56,006 nt of DNA from a virus, in IMG/VR virus record IMGVR_UViG_3300038856_000078, positions 1 through 56,006 of that record, one strand, 5' to 3'. Each line of letters opens with the position of its first letter. Position 1 is the first letter of the stretch. Positions 45,093 to 54,693 of the stretch are shown here, piece after piece. A program made the translations under genes and the position numbers. The notes under the pieces are model-generated. The model worked only from the letters and a program-made list of their open reading frames with translations. It searched no databases and had not been told where the DNA came from.

Positions 45093-46029
45093 GCTATGGA
45101 CCACTGAGCAAGAAATCGCTGAAGTCCGGCGAATCGGGGCATTTAATGACGTCGAGTCGGAGGGTAAAGCCGATGCGGACATCATTAATGCCCTCGACCT
45201 CGTTATGATGGATGAGTTGGTTCCCAGCCTGAACCTCTTGCAGGAAGAGTACCTTGTTCGAAACCACGTAGTAACGACCACCGCAAATCAAGAATTTGTG
45301 GACGTTCCGAGCCGTGCTGTTGCCGGTATGCTTCGCGATATCTGGATTTCAGGTACCGATGGAGAGGGCCGGCGACTCCTTCCCATGATTGGGCGAGAGA
45401 ACAGGCCGTTCTACGATAACGACGCGGCGAGCTATCCTGCGGGATTCTATATGCAGGGCGACCATATTGTTCTCGTGCCTAAGATTTCTGGAGCCAAGAC
45501 TCTTCAGCTTTCATACATGTTCCGACCGGGGCAGCTCGTGAAGAGTAGTGCTTATCGCACAGTTTCGTCTGTGGACTCCACGACGAGCATTACGGTTGAT
45601 TCGACTGTTCCCACTGCATGGACCACGGCCAACACATTCGACGTCCACAGCCCGAAGTCTGGGGCCGAGAACCGAGTGTTTGATTATGGGGCAGGCACCG
45701 TGTCGGGCACGACCATCACCTTCTCGGCAGCGATTGACGGCTCCGCAACCAATACCTTTGCGGTGGAGGTTGGGGACTATGTGTGCCTCGCGGAGACCGC
45801 GGCTGTTCCCTCGTTGCCCAGAGAGCTCCACCCTGTATTGGCGCAGGCTGCGGCATGCAGGCTCCTTGAATCGGATGGGGACGCCGTAGCGCTCCAGATT
45901 GCGAGGCAGACCCTTGCGCGTCAGATTCAGGCGTTCACGCGTATGGCGGATTCTCGAGTCGAGGGCAAGCCCCACAAGACGCCAAATCGAAACTCGTTCC
46001 TTAGCAGACAGTACGGAGGCAGGTGGTAA
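45085..46029 (+). CDS. Head-tail connector (P22 gp4-like adaptor)
   Basis: 314 residues. Helical N-terminus (EQEIAEVRRIGAFNDVESEG), a beta-rich middle (IVLVPKISGAKTLQLSYMFR) and helical C-terminus (HPVLAQAAACRLLESDGDAV; RQTLARQIQAFTRMADSR). This helix-sheet-helix layout and position before a gp10-like gene match podovirus tail adaptors. Confidence 0.75.
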   Translation: MAKLWTTEQEIAEVRRIGAFNDVESEGKADADIINALDLVMMDELVPSLNLLQEEYLVRNHVVTTTANQEFVDVPSRAVAGMLRDIWISGTDGEGRRLLPMIGRENRPFYDNDAASYPAGFYMQGDHIVLVPKISGAKTLQLSYMFRPGQLVKSSAYRTVSSVDSTTSITVDSTVPTAWTTANTFDVHSPKSGAENRVFDYGAGTVSGTTITFSAAIDGSATNTFAVEVGDYVCLAETAAVPSLPRELHPVLAQAAACRLLESDGDAVALQIARQTLARQIQAFTRMADSRVEGKPHKTPNRNSFLSRQYGGRW

Positions 46030-46868
46030 TGGGTCTTTCAAACTATCTTTCAAATCTAAGACACTTTTACTATGGGGCAGGGACCGCGGGCCTTATTGAT
46101 GTAGTTGGAAGTGCAGACTGGACCGAGCAGGGAACCGTGGGCCTTAACTCATCGGACGGCCCACCTCCCGCCGCGGGCGGAACTTCTCGCGGTCCGTGTG
46201 ACTCGACCACCACGGGATTCTCAAGGTCGCCCACGGGGGACTATTTAGACCTTCGGTCTACGACCGATATCACTATGTTCGCGTGGGCAAGGCTCGATTC
46301 CCGCTCGACGTCTCAGGAGCTTTTCGGGTGGTGGACCGGAACGGCGAACGAGCAGGCCCTGCTTTACAGGTATGACCACTCCTTTGAGACGCCAATCCTC
46401 CTGGCGCAAGGAAATACGAACAACATTTCGACCGGCCCTGGTGCTATCAACCTCTGGCAAGACACGGGGGCGAACGCTTGGCACTTTTGCGGATGGTCGT
46501 ATAACACTTCGACGGACAAAATCACACATTGCTTTGACGACAACATTCTGACTGCCGCCGATGACTTCGGGAACTTCTCTCACTCCGTTCTCACGCCGGC
46601 CCGGATTGGCGTTACGGTGTCGGGCGTTTCAGGCGCGGGCCTCAAAGGAGATGTGGCATACGTCAACGTCTTTGACTACGCATTTGATGAGAGTGATTGG
46701 TCCTATTTCTATAATGGTGGGAACGGGAGACCTTACCCAGACCAGTACGTAAGGCCTGTTACCGGGCTATTTCCTGTGGTCGCGAAGTCTTTTTTAATAA
46801 GAAAAGACGCGGCTGTGAAAAATGAACACAATAGAGTCTTTTTAGATGCCGCCAAAAGAAGAACTTGA
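46029..46868 (+). CDS. LamG/concanavalin-like lectin-domain protein
   Basis: 279 residues; ATG overlaps the previous TAA. Contains the LamG/Con A-like strand pattern: YLDLRSTTDITMFAWARLDS, SQELFGWW, WHFCGWSYNTSTDKITHCFD, GDVAYVNVFDYAFDESD. It probably binds sugar on virion or host surface. Sits between connector and tail gene. Confidence 0.75.
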   Translation: MGLSNYLSNLRHFYYGAGTAGLIDVVGSADWTEQGTVGLNSSDGPPPAAGGTSRGPCDSTTTGFSRSPTGDYLDLRSTTDITMFAWARLDSRSTSQELFGWWTGTANEQALLYRYDHSFETPILLAQGNTNNISTGPGAINLWQDTGANAWHFCGWSYNTSTDKITHCFDDNILTAADDFGNFSHSVLTPARIGVTVSGVSGAGLKGDVAYVNVFDYAFDESDWSYFYNGGNGRPYPDQYVRPVTGLFPVVAKSFLIRKDAAVKNEHNRVFLDAAKRRT

Positions 46869-49620
46869 AACTCAAGTTTTAGAACGTGAGTGCAAGGGGT
46901 TGATGCTGAATCCCAACCCCTATGCTCTGCCTGAGGGTGCCCTCACTGAGGCGGATAATGTGGTTATTGACAGGCCAAACGTTATCTCCAAGGCGAGAGG
47001 TTTCAACCGCTATGGGGACGCGCTTTCGAACGCTCCCAGCGCCATGTCGGAGTTCAACGACAAGGTATTGGTGCTGGACGGCACGACCCTGAAATACGAT
47101 TCAGACGGGGCAGGGACGTGGAGTAGCCTATCTGGCACCTTCTCGCCGCCCGACGCGAACAACAGGATGAGGTTCGCAGAGAGCCTTTTTGCACTCTTCT
47201 TCACCACAAGCGGAGGCTTGTATAGACTTGACACACTTTCAGGGACGCCCGCTCGATCTGGTCTTCCGCAGGGCCTCGATATGGAGGCGACTTTTGCGGG
47301 TACTGGCCTCGGCTTTTTTAACACTGCGGCGCAAATCGCATACAAAGTCGTGTACGTTCGGAAAGACGGCAACGACCAAGAGATTATCGGAGCACCCGCC
47401 TTTCGACTCGTGGTCAAGAATCCCGTAACGGCTACTACGTGGTCCCGCTCCAGTACTACGCTGACCGTGACCCATACCGCTCATGGGTACTCGACTAATG
47501 ACACGGTTATCGTGACTGGCAGCACGGATTCCAACACGGAGAGCGTGTTATCTATAATCACGGTCTCGGATGCGGATACATACACCTACGACGTCGCAGA
47601 CACGGGGGACACCAGCGGAACGCAGGACGTGCGGCGGGACGAGAATGTGACGCTGGTGACTACGATTCCGGACGAGATTGCCGCGGGCGACTTCCTTGAG
47701 GTCTATAGGACCGAGATGTCAGCGGACATCAGCACGGACCCCGGTGGCAGGTTTCTCAAGGTGACTCGTATCGAACTTGCGTCTGGAGACATTACAACCG
47801 GGACCTATTCATTCTCGGACGACTTTCCCGAGGCGTTTCTGGGTGCGGAACTCTACGACAATCAGACCGCGGAAGGGTCCGACCAGTCGAACTACCGCGC
47901 ACCGTACATGACGGACGCTGTGTACTGGAATGGTCACATGTGGGGCTGCAACACCCGCAACCCACACCGCCTCCGGCTCGACATGAAGACCACGGAGGAC
48001 ATGACGGTAACGACGGACAGTATCACTATTGGAGGCAGGACATATATCCCTGAGACCGCGGAGGATATTGGCTCGCAAGAGTTCCTACTCGACCAAGGGC
48101 AAACCACCGAGGCTCAGAACGTGGAGAACACGTCCCGGAGCCTCGTCCGCGTTGCGAATCAAGACTCCGGGAACACTACTTTTTATCTTCACTACGTGTC
48201 GGGTCCGAATGACCCTCCGGGTCAAATTCTAATTGAACGTAGGGACTTAACAGATACTGCGCTGTCTGTAACCGCTTCTGCCGCAGACATAGGTGGAGAC
48301 TTTGAGCCAGTTCTTCCAACTTCAGGGTCGACTGTGGCGACTGAAGCTGTTCAGCAGACAAATCGAGTATTTCATTCCAAATTTGAACAGCCAGACGCTT
48401 GGCCTCTTCTGAATTTTGACGATATCGGGCCTTCCAGGTCGAAAGTGCTTCGTTTGATTCCATTGCGGGATTCTCTCCTTGTGTTTACAGAACGGGGGGT
48501 TTACAGGATTCATGGGCCTACTGAAATCGATTTTACAATTGACCAGATTGAGACGGACATTCAGCTTCTTGCTCCTGAGAGCCCTGCGGTTCTTTCGGAC
48601 TCAGTCTGGTGCTTCACGAACCAAGGGGTCGTGAGCCTTAACGAGAACGGGGCTCGGGTCCGGTCGTTCTACGGCATTGACCGCGAGCTCCAGAAGCTTC
48701 AGACCTTTTCCAACTTCAAGACCCTTACATGGGGGATTGCGTATGACGAGGACCATAAATACATCCTTTGGGCACAGGACGAGAGTGGTGATTCGACGGC
48801 CACCGTGGGGTGGGTCTGGAACGAATTCACCGAAACCTGGACCAGGCGACTCAAAAAGGTGTCGTGTGGGGTAGTGCCGCAGGAGGCTCAGGTCATGTAC
48901 TTGGGGCACGCGGTCGATACCGTGGTTCTCAAGGAGCGTAAGAGTTTTACCGCGAATTCGGTTGACTTTGTCGACGAGAGCATTCCCATTACCATTACGT
49001 CGGTATCTACTGGGTCGCATCCCACGTCTGGTGCTACGGTCTCGGAGCTGACATTTACCTACACTTACACCGGTACGACGATGGCCACGGAGTTTGGCAT
49101 CTCGCAGGGAACGGATTTCGGTAGGGTGTTGGCGCTGGTGGATAATGGGTCGGACTCCTATACGGCTACGCTGGACACGCTGGGCGCGAATTGGTCTGCT
49201 GCGTCGGCCACTGCTGACCTTCCTATTGCGTCTCGGGTGCGGTGGGCTCCCGAAGTAAATGGAGACCCCAGCAAGAAGAAGCAATATACGTACGCAGTTC
49301 TGAGCCTCGAGGCAGATACCGCAAGGTCCTTGACGCTGAAGTTCTGGAGTGATACCCAGAACATTGAAGTTGCGGTCAACGCGGTTGTGCTTGCGGTAGC
49401 CATTGGGTGGGGTTCAGTTGCTTGGGGCTCGAGCCCGTGGGGCTCTGGGTCCAAGAACCGTCGGTCCACGCCCATTCGCGTCCCGGTTCCAAGGCGCTGC
49501 CAGAAAGCTCGGGCCTTGTCGACAATCGTTGAGCACTCTCGGGCGCGTTCGTATTTCGACATTGTGAATTTGGGCCTTAGTGTTCGGAACATTAGCTCTC
49601 GGACGGACTTTGCTCCTTAG
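46846..49620 (+). CDS. Tail hub/P22 gp10-like stabilisation protein
   Basis: 924 residues. Start MPPKEELETQ overlaps the previous gene. Beta-propeller-like segments (NVVIDRPNVISKARGFNRYG; KVLRLIPLRDSLLVFTERGV; RIHGPTEIDFTIDQIETDIQ) with FTNQGVVSLNENG are typical of P22 gp10-type proteins that bind beneath the portal. There is an Ig-like insertion (TLTVTHTAHGYSTNDTVIVT). Largest protein in the window; a short-tail rather than long-tail component. Confidence 0.78.
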   Translation: MPPKEELETQVLERECKGLMLNPNPYALPEGALTEADNVVIDRPNVISKARGFNRYGDALSNAPSAMSEFNDKVLVLDGTTLKYDSDGAGTWSSLSGTFSPPDANNRMRFAESLFALFFTTSGGLYRLDTLSGTPARSGLPQGLDMEATFAGTGLGFFNTAAQIAYKVVYVRKDGNDQEIIGAPAFRLVVKNPVTATTWSRSSTTLTVTHTAHGYSTNDTVIVTGSTDSNTESVLSIITVSDADTYTYDVADTGDTSGTQDVRRDENVTLVTTIPDEIAAGDFLEVYRTEMSADISTDPGGRFLKVTRIELASGDITTGTYSFSDDFPEAFLGAELYDNQTAEGSDQSNYRAPYMTDAVYWNGHMWGCNTRNPHRLRLDMKTTEDMTVTTDSITIGGRTYIPETAEDIGSQEFLLDQGQTTEAQNVENTSRSLVRVANQDSGNTTFYLHYVSGPNDPPGQILIERRDLTDTALSVTASAADIGGDFEPVLPTSGSTVATEAVQQTNRVFHSKFEQPDAWPLLNFDDIGPSRSKVLRLIPLRDSLLVFTERGVYRIHGPTEIDFTIDQIETDIQLLAPESPAVLSDSVWCFTNQGVVSLNENGARVRSFYGIDRELQKLQTFSNFKTLTWGIAYDEDHKYILWAQDESGDSTATVGWVWNEFTETWTRRLKKVSCGVVPQEAQVMYLGHAVDTVVLKERKSFTANSVDFVDESIPITITSVSTGSHPTSGATVSELTFTYTYTGTTMATEFGISQGTDFGRVLALVDNGSDSYTATLDTLGANWSAASATADLPIASRVRWAPEVNGDPSKKKQYTYAVLSLEADTARSLTLKFWSDTQNIEVAVNAVVLAVAIGWGSVAWGSSPWGSGSKNRRSTPIRVPVPRRCQKARALSTIVEHSRARSYFDIVNLGLSVRNISSRTDFAP

Positions 49621-49867
49621 ATTTCTTTTTGATTGTGAACCGTATAGTTTTTGGATCATACCCACGGGCTTCAAATTCTTCTACAAGAGTATTTTTCTGT
49701 TGACCCAGATGAAAGGCTTCTGACCAACAGTTACGACAAACACACGGATTACAAAAAATACTTATTGCAAAGCCACCGTCCGTTTTATCAGGGTACCAGA
49801 CTCTATAATCTTGTTCCTTTTCACACCATCTAACAAGTAAAGTATCAGGACTAACTCGTCTACCCAT
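49592..49867 (-). CDS. Minus-strand zinc-binding protein (moron)
   Basis: 91 residues, the only minus-strand gene in the late module. CNPCVCRNCWSEAFHLGQQK is a zinc site; C-terminus basic. ATG 49867 overlaps the divergent ATG on CATG and is preceded by AAAGGAG 10 bases upstream. Its 3' end overlaps the tail gene by 29 bases. A perfect TATAAT lies upstream on the same strand, so it can be expressed on its own. Function unknown. Confidence 0.65.
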   Translation of the reverse strand: MGRRVSPDTLLVRWCEKEQDYRVWYPDKTDGGFAISIFCNPCVCRNCWSEAFHLGQQKNTLVEEFEARGYDPKTIRFTIKKKSKEQSPSES

Positions 49868-50246
49868 GAAAGTCGGCTCCTTTAGACGTTACAGCAAGGA
49901 AGATTATAAAGAGCTACCCCCGTGGGGCGAGCAGTTCTTTACTCAACTTAACAAGGTTCTGGAGACGCATAACAACGCCCTCTCGAACGGGCTTAATTTT
50001 GCGGACAACTTCAGGTCAGAGGTTCGGACACTTCAGATTCCCCATGATACCGCATTTCAGATTCAATTGCAAGAACTTTCCCGCGCCCCAATAGGGGCAT
50101 TTGTGCTCTTCTCAGACTTCTTCGAATACTCGAAATTCACTTGGCGGCAGACTCCAGACACTGCCCTTTCAGTAGAGGTTAAGATAAAATGGGACTCAAC
50201 CCCAACAAAAGACCCAACTGTTACACTTGTATTCATAGGTAGATAA
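49866..50246 (+). CDS. Conserved virion protein
   Basis: 126 residues. MKVGSFRRYSKEDYKELPPW then NKVLETHNNALSNGLNFADN and a beta-rich half ending VEVKIKWDSTPTKDPTVTLVFIGR, a small phage structural pattern seen near tail genes. No strong Shine-Dalgarno precedes its ATG; the minus-strand gene occupies its upstream region. Confidence 0.65.
   Translation: MKVGSFRRYSKEDYKELPPWGEQFFTQLNKVLETHNNALSNGLNFADNFRSEVRTLQIPHDTAFQIQLQELSRAPIGAFVLFSDFFEYSKFTWRQTPDTALSVEVKIKWDSTPTKDPTVTLVFIGR
49903..49908 (-). promoter_or_regulatory. -10 element for the minus-strand moron
   Basis: TATAAT on the minus strand, with start near 49896 and a 28-base leader holding AAAGGAG. No TTGACA-like -35 at the right distance, so the promoter is tentative. 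It lies within the coding region of the opposite gene. Confidence 0.4.
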
Positions 50247-51988
50247 TGGCATACCTCGACGAATCACCCTCCAATTTCCAGCAGAACAAAGAGTACCTCA
50301 TGACTGGGGATACTCGTCCTGCTCCCGGTATGGACCAGCAGCAGAGGCAGCGGGACGCGTCCAACGCTCCGAGGCTGCAGGACTTTGGTGGGGGAGTCTC
50401 TACTGGCGCTGGAGGTGCAACTGGTACGATCCAGTCTGCCCCAGAGATGGACATGCGGACCACGAGCGCCCCTCAGTCGACAACCACAACCGAGGAGAAG
50501 AAACCAGATGGCACGATTAAGACCACGACACAAGAGCAGAAGCCGGTATTCAAAACTACAGGCTCACTCATGCAAAGGCTCACTAATCCGGTTTCAGAAG
50601 GGGCGCAGCAGGGCCAAGAGCAGCTCCAGCAGGCATCCCAGGCGTTTAAGGAACTCGCCGGACCGTCCCGCACCTTCGAATCGGTAGGAGGTGCCGGGAC
50701 CTTAAATCAGGCCGTAGAGTCTGGGACCGGCATGGAGGACGCGAGGGCTCTGGCCAATGCTCAGTACGGTGGTCCTCAGGGGCTGGCTAATACTGACGTG
50801 GCAAATCTTCAGAATCTCTACACGGATATCTCGAATCGTGCCTCAGCGTTGGGTACGGGCGGCGGTCTTGCGACTATGATTCAGCAGAGCGTACCGGGTT
50901 TGACGCGGGGACAGGCGGAGTACGAGGCCAAGAGGCGGCTGGCAGATTCCAAGGTTGCAGGCCGGGACCTCAGGTTTGAGCAGGTCAACCCATTGAGGGC
51001 AGCGATTGAAAGTGAAACGGAGGGGGCCGAGGAGTTCGCGGGACAGAGGACAGCCGAAGAAGACGCCATTCGTGAGGCTTCCCGCGGACTCCTCACCGGT
51101 CGTCAGGATGTGATTTCCGAAGACATCCAGTCCGCGATTGACAAGGCCCTGAAGCAGCAGGAAGGGGCGCAGACTGCGTACGCGAATATTTCAGACCAAG
51201 GAACCCTTGACGCGATTCGGGCAGCATCCCCGTACCTTCAGTCCGGGACCACAGAAGCCCCAGGAGAGATGATTGGGAAGGATGTGGCCGAGGCACTATA
51301 TAGCCCCCAAGCGCGGCAGACAGCCGAAGGAGAGGCTTTGAAGCAGGCCATTCTAAATGACCCGAGATATGCGTCGGTTGCCCAATACGACCCTCTTGAA
51401 CTTGGGATAACTAAGCGGGGAACAGAACTGTACGACATAGGCGGGGAAGACTACAGGAAGGTCGTCCCAGACAAGACAACCAGAAGCCTTCTCTACGAGA
51501 GGCAGAAGGAATTGGAAAAGGCGTTTAGCCCGAAGACCAAGGCTCTTGGTGAATATGGCACCACGAATCCGCTTTACTATGGGGATAACTACGAATCCCT
51601 TGACACAAGAAATTACATGGGCTTTGACCCCGGCACATCGCCCAGTAGAGAGAACGTATCCAGTGATGTCCAAAAAACTCAGTACAACAGGATATCTGAC
51701 CTAATGGGGTCTTTGGACAGCATCGGTGAGGCAGAACCATTCCGGGCCGCAAAGATTTACGCTGAGGTGGGTAAATACCTCGATGACGAGGAGAAGAACC
51801 TTGAAGCCAAGGGCGAGAAGTTGTCTGAACAGGACAAGGAATGGCGGCAAATGGTCAAGGGCGCAAGGAAGAAGTATAAGAAGGCGAAGTCTAAGCCGTA
51901 CGCTCAGATAGGTGGAATTATTGCCACAGTCCTCGTGCCCGGCGGCAAGGGAGAAGGCGAGCAAATAGGCGCAGCAGCCTACCAATAA
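50246..51988 (+). CDS. Internal virion/ejection protein 1
   Basis: 580 residues. Low-complexity Gln/Gly/Thr-rich N-terminus, then Ala/Glu-rich helices (GLTRGQAEYEAKRRLADSKV) and a Lys-rich C-terminus with hydrophobic IGGIIATVLVPGGKGEG. Size, composition and position among the last late genes match podovirus ejection proteins. Starts on the previous TAA. Confidence 0.65.
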   Translation: MAYLDESPSNFQQNKEYLMTGDTRPAPGMDQQQRQRDASNAPRLQDFGGGVSTGAGGATGTIQSAPEMDMRTTSAPQSTTTTEEKKPDGTIKTTTQEQKPVFKTTGSLMQRLTNPVSEGAQQGQEQLQQASQAFKELAGPSRTFESVGGAGTLNQAVESGTGMEDARALANAQYGGPQGLANTDVANLQNLYTDISNRASALGTGGGLATMIQQSVPGLTRGQAEYEAKRRLADSKVAGRDLRFEQVNPLRAAIESETEGAEEFAGQRTAEEDAIREASRGLLTGRQDVISEDIQSAIDKALKQQEGAQTAYANISDQGTLDAIRAASPYLQSGTTEAPGEMIGKDVAEALYSPQARQTAEGEALKQAILNDPRYASVAQYDPLELGITKRGTELYDIGGEDYRKVVPDKTTRSLLYERQKELEKAFSPKTKALGEYGTTNPLYYGDNYESLDTRNYMGFDPGTSPSRENVSSDVQKTQYNRISDLMGSLDSIGEAEPFRAAKIYAEVGKYLDDEEKNLEAKGEKLSEQDKEWRQMVKGARKKYKKAKSKPYAQIGGIIATVLVPGGKGEGEQIGAAAYQ

Positions 51989-52018
51989 GGAACAAATAAC
52001 TAAAAAAGGAGTAAGCGA

Positions 52019-52960
52019 ATGGCACTGGGAGGCATTGTAGCTGCAATTGTGAACGCTGCGGACAAGGGCAGCGACGGGAAGAAGTACCTAAAAAAGGGCA
52101 TGGAGGAGTGGGAGAACCTCGAACTTCCCGAGTACGCTAAGCTAATCGCGCCGTACCTTCAGAGCACGGGGCAGATGACCCCGGAGATTTATGACGCGAT
52201 TACGAGTGGGGAGTTTCGTGGCATTGAGGAGGACCCACAGGCAGAGCAGAAGCAGCTCGAGAACCTCGGGCGGCTGGAGCAGATTGCCAAGGAGGGCATT
52301 CCTCTTGAGGACCGCTTGGCGGCTGACGAGGCACAGAGGTCGGTGGCGCAGGAAGGGTCTCGGGCTCGGGAGCAGATTATTGCGAACCTCGCCCGTCGGG
52401 GCCGTGGAGGCTCGGGTGCGGAGCTCGCGGCTAAACTCGCGTCAACCGGACAGCAGGAGGAGATGGCTCGAGGCATGGGGACGGACCTCGCGAGGCAGCT
52501 CTTGGACCGCAGGATGCAGGCCATTGGCCAAATGGGCGGGCAGCTCGGGCAGTTCCGAGGCCAGAACATTGGGAAGGAAGCGCAGATTTCCCAGATGCAG
52601 AACCGGTACAACGAGTTCCTTTCGAATCTCAACACCCAGGCGGCGGCCGATGCGGCTCGTCAGCGACAGATGTCCCAGCAGTACAACTTGGGCAACCGGC
52701 AGCGGATTGCGGACCAAAATGTGCAGAATCAGTACAATACGCAACTCGACAGGAACCAGCAGCTTCAGCAGGGCTTTCAGGACCGCTTGGCTAAAACCTC
52801 GGGTCTTACGAATCAGTTCGCTGGACTCGCAGCCCAGCAGAACGCACGCCAGGCCCAGAAGCAGGCTCGGGTTCAGGCTGCGGGGGCTGGGGTTGATAGC
52901 CTTATCAACACAGTGACAAAGAGCCTGTTACCAGCGCAGTCGCCGGCAGGAGGTGGATAA
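52019..52960 (+). CDS. Internal virion/ejection protein 2
   Basis: 313 residues; AAAAGGAG before ATG 52019. Gln/Ala/Arg-rich helices throughout (AREQIIANLARRGRGGSGAE; NTQAAADAARQRQMSQQYNL) with an alanine-rich C-terminus. Resembles gp7/gp14-type DNA-ejection components. The 30 bases before it hold only the ribosome-binding site. Confidence 0.65.
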   Translation: MALGGIVAAIVNAADKGSDGKKYLKKGMEEWENLELPEYAKLIAPYLQSTGQMTPEIYDAITSGEFRGIEEDPQAEQKQLENLGRLEQIAKEGIPLEDRLAADEAQRSVAQEGSRAREQIIANLARRGRGGSGAELAAKLASTGQQEEMARGMGTDLARQLLDRRMQAIGQMGGQLGQFRGQNIGKEAQISQMQNRYNEFLSNLNTQAAADAARQRQMSQQYNLGNRQRIADQNVQNQYNTQLDRNQQLQQGFQDRLAKTSGLTNQFAGLAAQQNARQAQKQARVQAAGAGVDSLINTVTKSLLPAQSPAGGG

Positions 52961-54693
52961 TGGCCACAACTCAATATGAATCGTTTTTACGCGATACAAA
53001 TCTAATGGATACTCTCAAGGAGATAGAGGAGAAACTAAAGGCCGGAGCACCTACGGTTGGGCCGCAGATCCCTGCTGGAGGGTTTCCTTCAGAACCACAG
53101 TTGCCAGAGGAGCCCTATGGCCCACAACTTCCAGAGGGGTGGACTCCTTCCCTAAAGGAACAAGCAACTCCTCCCCGAAAAGGAGTTTCAGTAGAAGATC
53201 TTATTGCTTCTGCAGACGCTCAGAGGTCGCTTAGGTCAGGTCCTCAGATGCGACCCGGTGCGGATACTCGGACCATGGATCAACTCAGGGGTGCAGAACA
53301 GCCTTCACTTCTGAAGACAGCAATCGACATGTATCATGCCGTGAAAAGTGGTAAAGACCAAACATACGAAGCACCCTCCGGGCAGCCGGACCCGGAGTTT
53401 CTTGCCATGCGGGCTAAAAACGAGAAGATGGCAAACTTCCAGTCTCCAGAATACGACATGATGGGTCGCAGGACAGCTCCCAGTGGTATTCCGGGAATGG
53501 AACCGCCTCCTCCGCCGCCTGACCAGTTCAAGTCTCCAGAATACGACATGATGGGACGTAGGACTTCGCCGAGTGGGATTGAGGGCATGGGGCAAAAGCC
53601 TCTTGACATAGCGTCTCTGGGGGAGCCAAAAGGGGTTCAGGGCCCGCCCCAGACAGACCAATGGGACCGTATTGCGGAGCTCGCGCCTGACGACTCGGGT
53701 GCAAGGAATCGTATGATCCTGAGCATCATGGAGGGGTTGACTCGTGCCGGGGCCGAGGCTTCTAACGTGCCGCTGATTACGGAGCTGTTGGCGGGCAAGG
53801 GTCGCGGACCCACGGATCAGACGAATGCAGACATGCTCCGCCAGTTTATCGACAAGGGGGCACAGTCGGACGAGCAGAAGAAGGCGTGGGCCACGAGCTC
53901 AGCACGTAAGGCCGCGGAGGATATGTATGGGAGGAAGTTCGATTCTCCTGATGACCTGAAGACGTTTCAGCAGACCCAGAAGGGCGAGGCGGACATCAAG
54001 GCCCAAGAGGGGCTTACCGAGAGCCGGAAGTTCGCTTCTCAACTCAAGAAGGACGAGGCGGAGTACACGCAGAAGGTTGCGGAGCAAAGGAAGCAGTTGC
54101 TTGCGTCGGGGGACCTATCGGGCCTCGACAAGGATTCCCAGAAGAAGCTTGACGAGCTTCGCACGAATCTCAATAAGGAAGAGGCTAAACTCATCGATTC
54201 GGTCCGTATTGCTGATAAGGGCCTGAAGTCTGTGGACGAACTTAGTGACAATGACATGGCGTACATGGCTGCAGGAGTCATGGTAGCCCGTGCCTCTGGT
54301 GAGGTTGGAAACCTGTCGAAGACTGAGGTGCAGGTTTACAACAAGCACCCCCATGCAGAAGGACAGCTCGAGGCGTTCGCTGATTGGGCGCGAGGTGAGA
54401 TTTCTCAGGGCCGCAGGGACACCGTCATGGAGATTCTAAAGCACCATCGGGACGAAGGAATCAAGCGGCTCAGGCAGCGCGTCACGGACGAAACTGACGC
54501 CTTCCGCACCTTCAACAAGGACGCAAACCCAGACGCCGTCATGAAGTTCATGGGCCTGGGTATGCCAGAAGAGGTTCAGGGGAAGGCTAAAGCTGAGATG
54601 GTTGAAATGTATAATCCAAAAGAAGATAGGATTGTACCTGTAAAGCCTGAACATGTAGAAGGACTTAAATTGAAAGGCTGGAGCGTTCAGTAA
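52960..54693 (+). CDS. Internal virion/ejection protein 3
   Basis: 577 residues. Pro-rich N-terminus with a short tandem motif (SPEYDMMGRRTxPSGIxGM, twice), then helical Asp/Glu/Lys-rich body. Likely part of the ejection complex. ATG shares a base with the previous stop. Confidence 0.6.
   Translation: MATTQYESFLRDTNLMDTLKEIEEKLKAGAPTVGPQIPAGGFPSEPQLPEEPYGPQLPEGWTPSLKEQATPPRKGVSVEDLIASADAQRSLRSGPQMRPGADTRTMDQLRGAEQPSLLKTAIDMYHAVKSGKDQTYEAPSGQPDPEFLAMRAKNEKMANFQSPEYDMMGRRTAPSGIPGMEPPPPPPDQFKSPEYDMMGRRTSPSGIEGMGQKPLDIASLGEPKGVQGPPQTDQWDRIAELAPDDSGARNRMILSIMEGLTRAGAEASNVPLITELLAGKGRGPTDQTNADMLRQFIDKGAQSDEQKKAWATSSARKAAEDMYGRKFDSPDDLKTFQQTQKGEADIKAQEGLTESRKFASQLKKDEAEYTQKVAEQRKQLLASGDLSGLDKDSQKKLDELRTNLNKEEAKLIDSVRIADKGLKSVDELSDNDMAYMAAGVMVARASGEVGNLSKTEVQVYNKHPHAEGQLEAFADWARGEISQGRRDTVMEILKHHRDEGIKRLRQRVTDETDAFRTFNKDANPDAVMKFMGLGMPEEVQGKAKAEMVEMYNPKEDRIVPVKPEHVEGLKLKGWSVQ
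53441..53465 (+). repeat. 25-bp direct repeat, copy 1
   Basis: Identical to 53531-53555, in frame (90 bp apart), coding for SPEYDMMG. Confidence 0.8.
53531..53555 (+). repeat. 25-bp direct repeat, copy 2
   Basis: Second copy; see 53441-53465. Confidence 0.8.
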
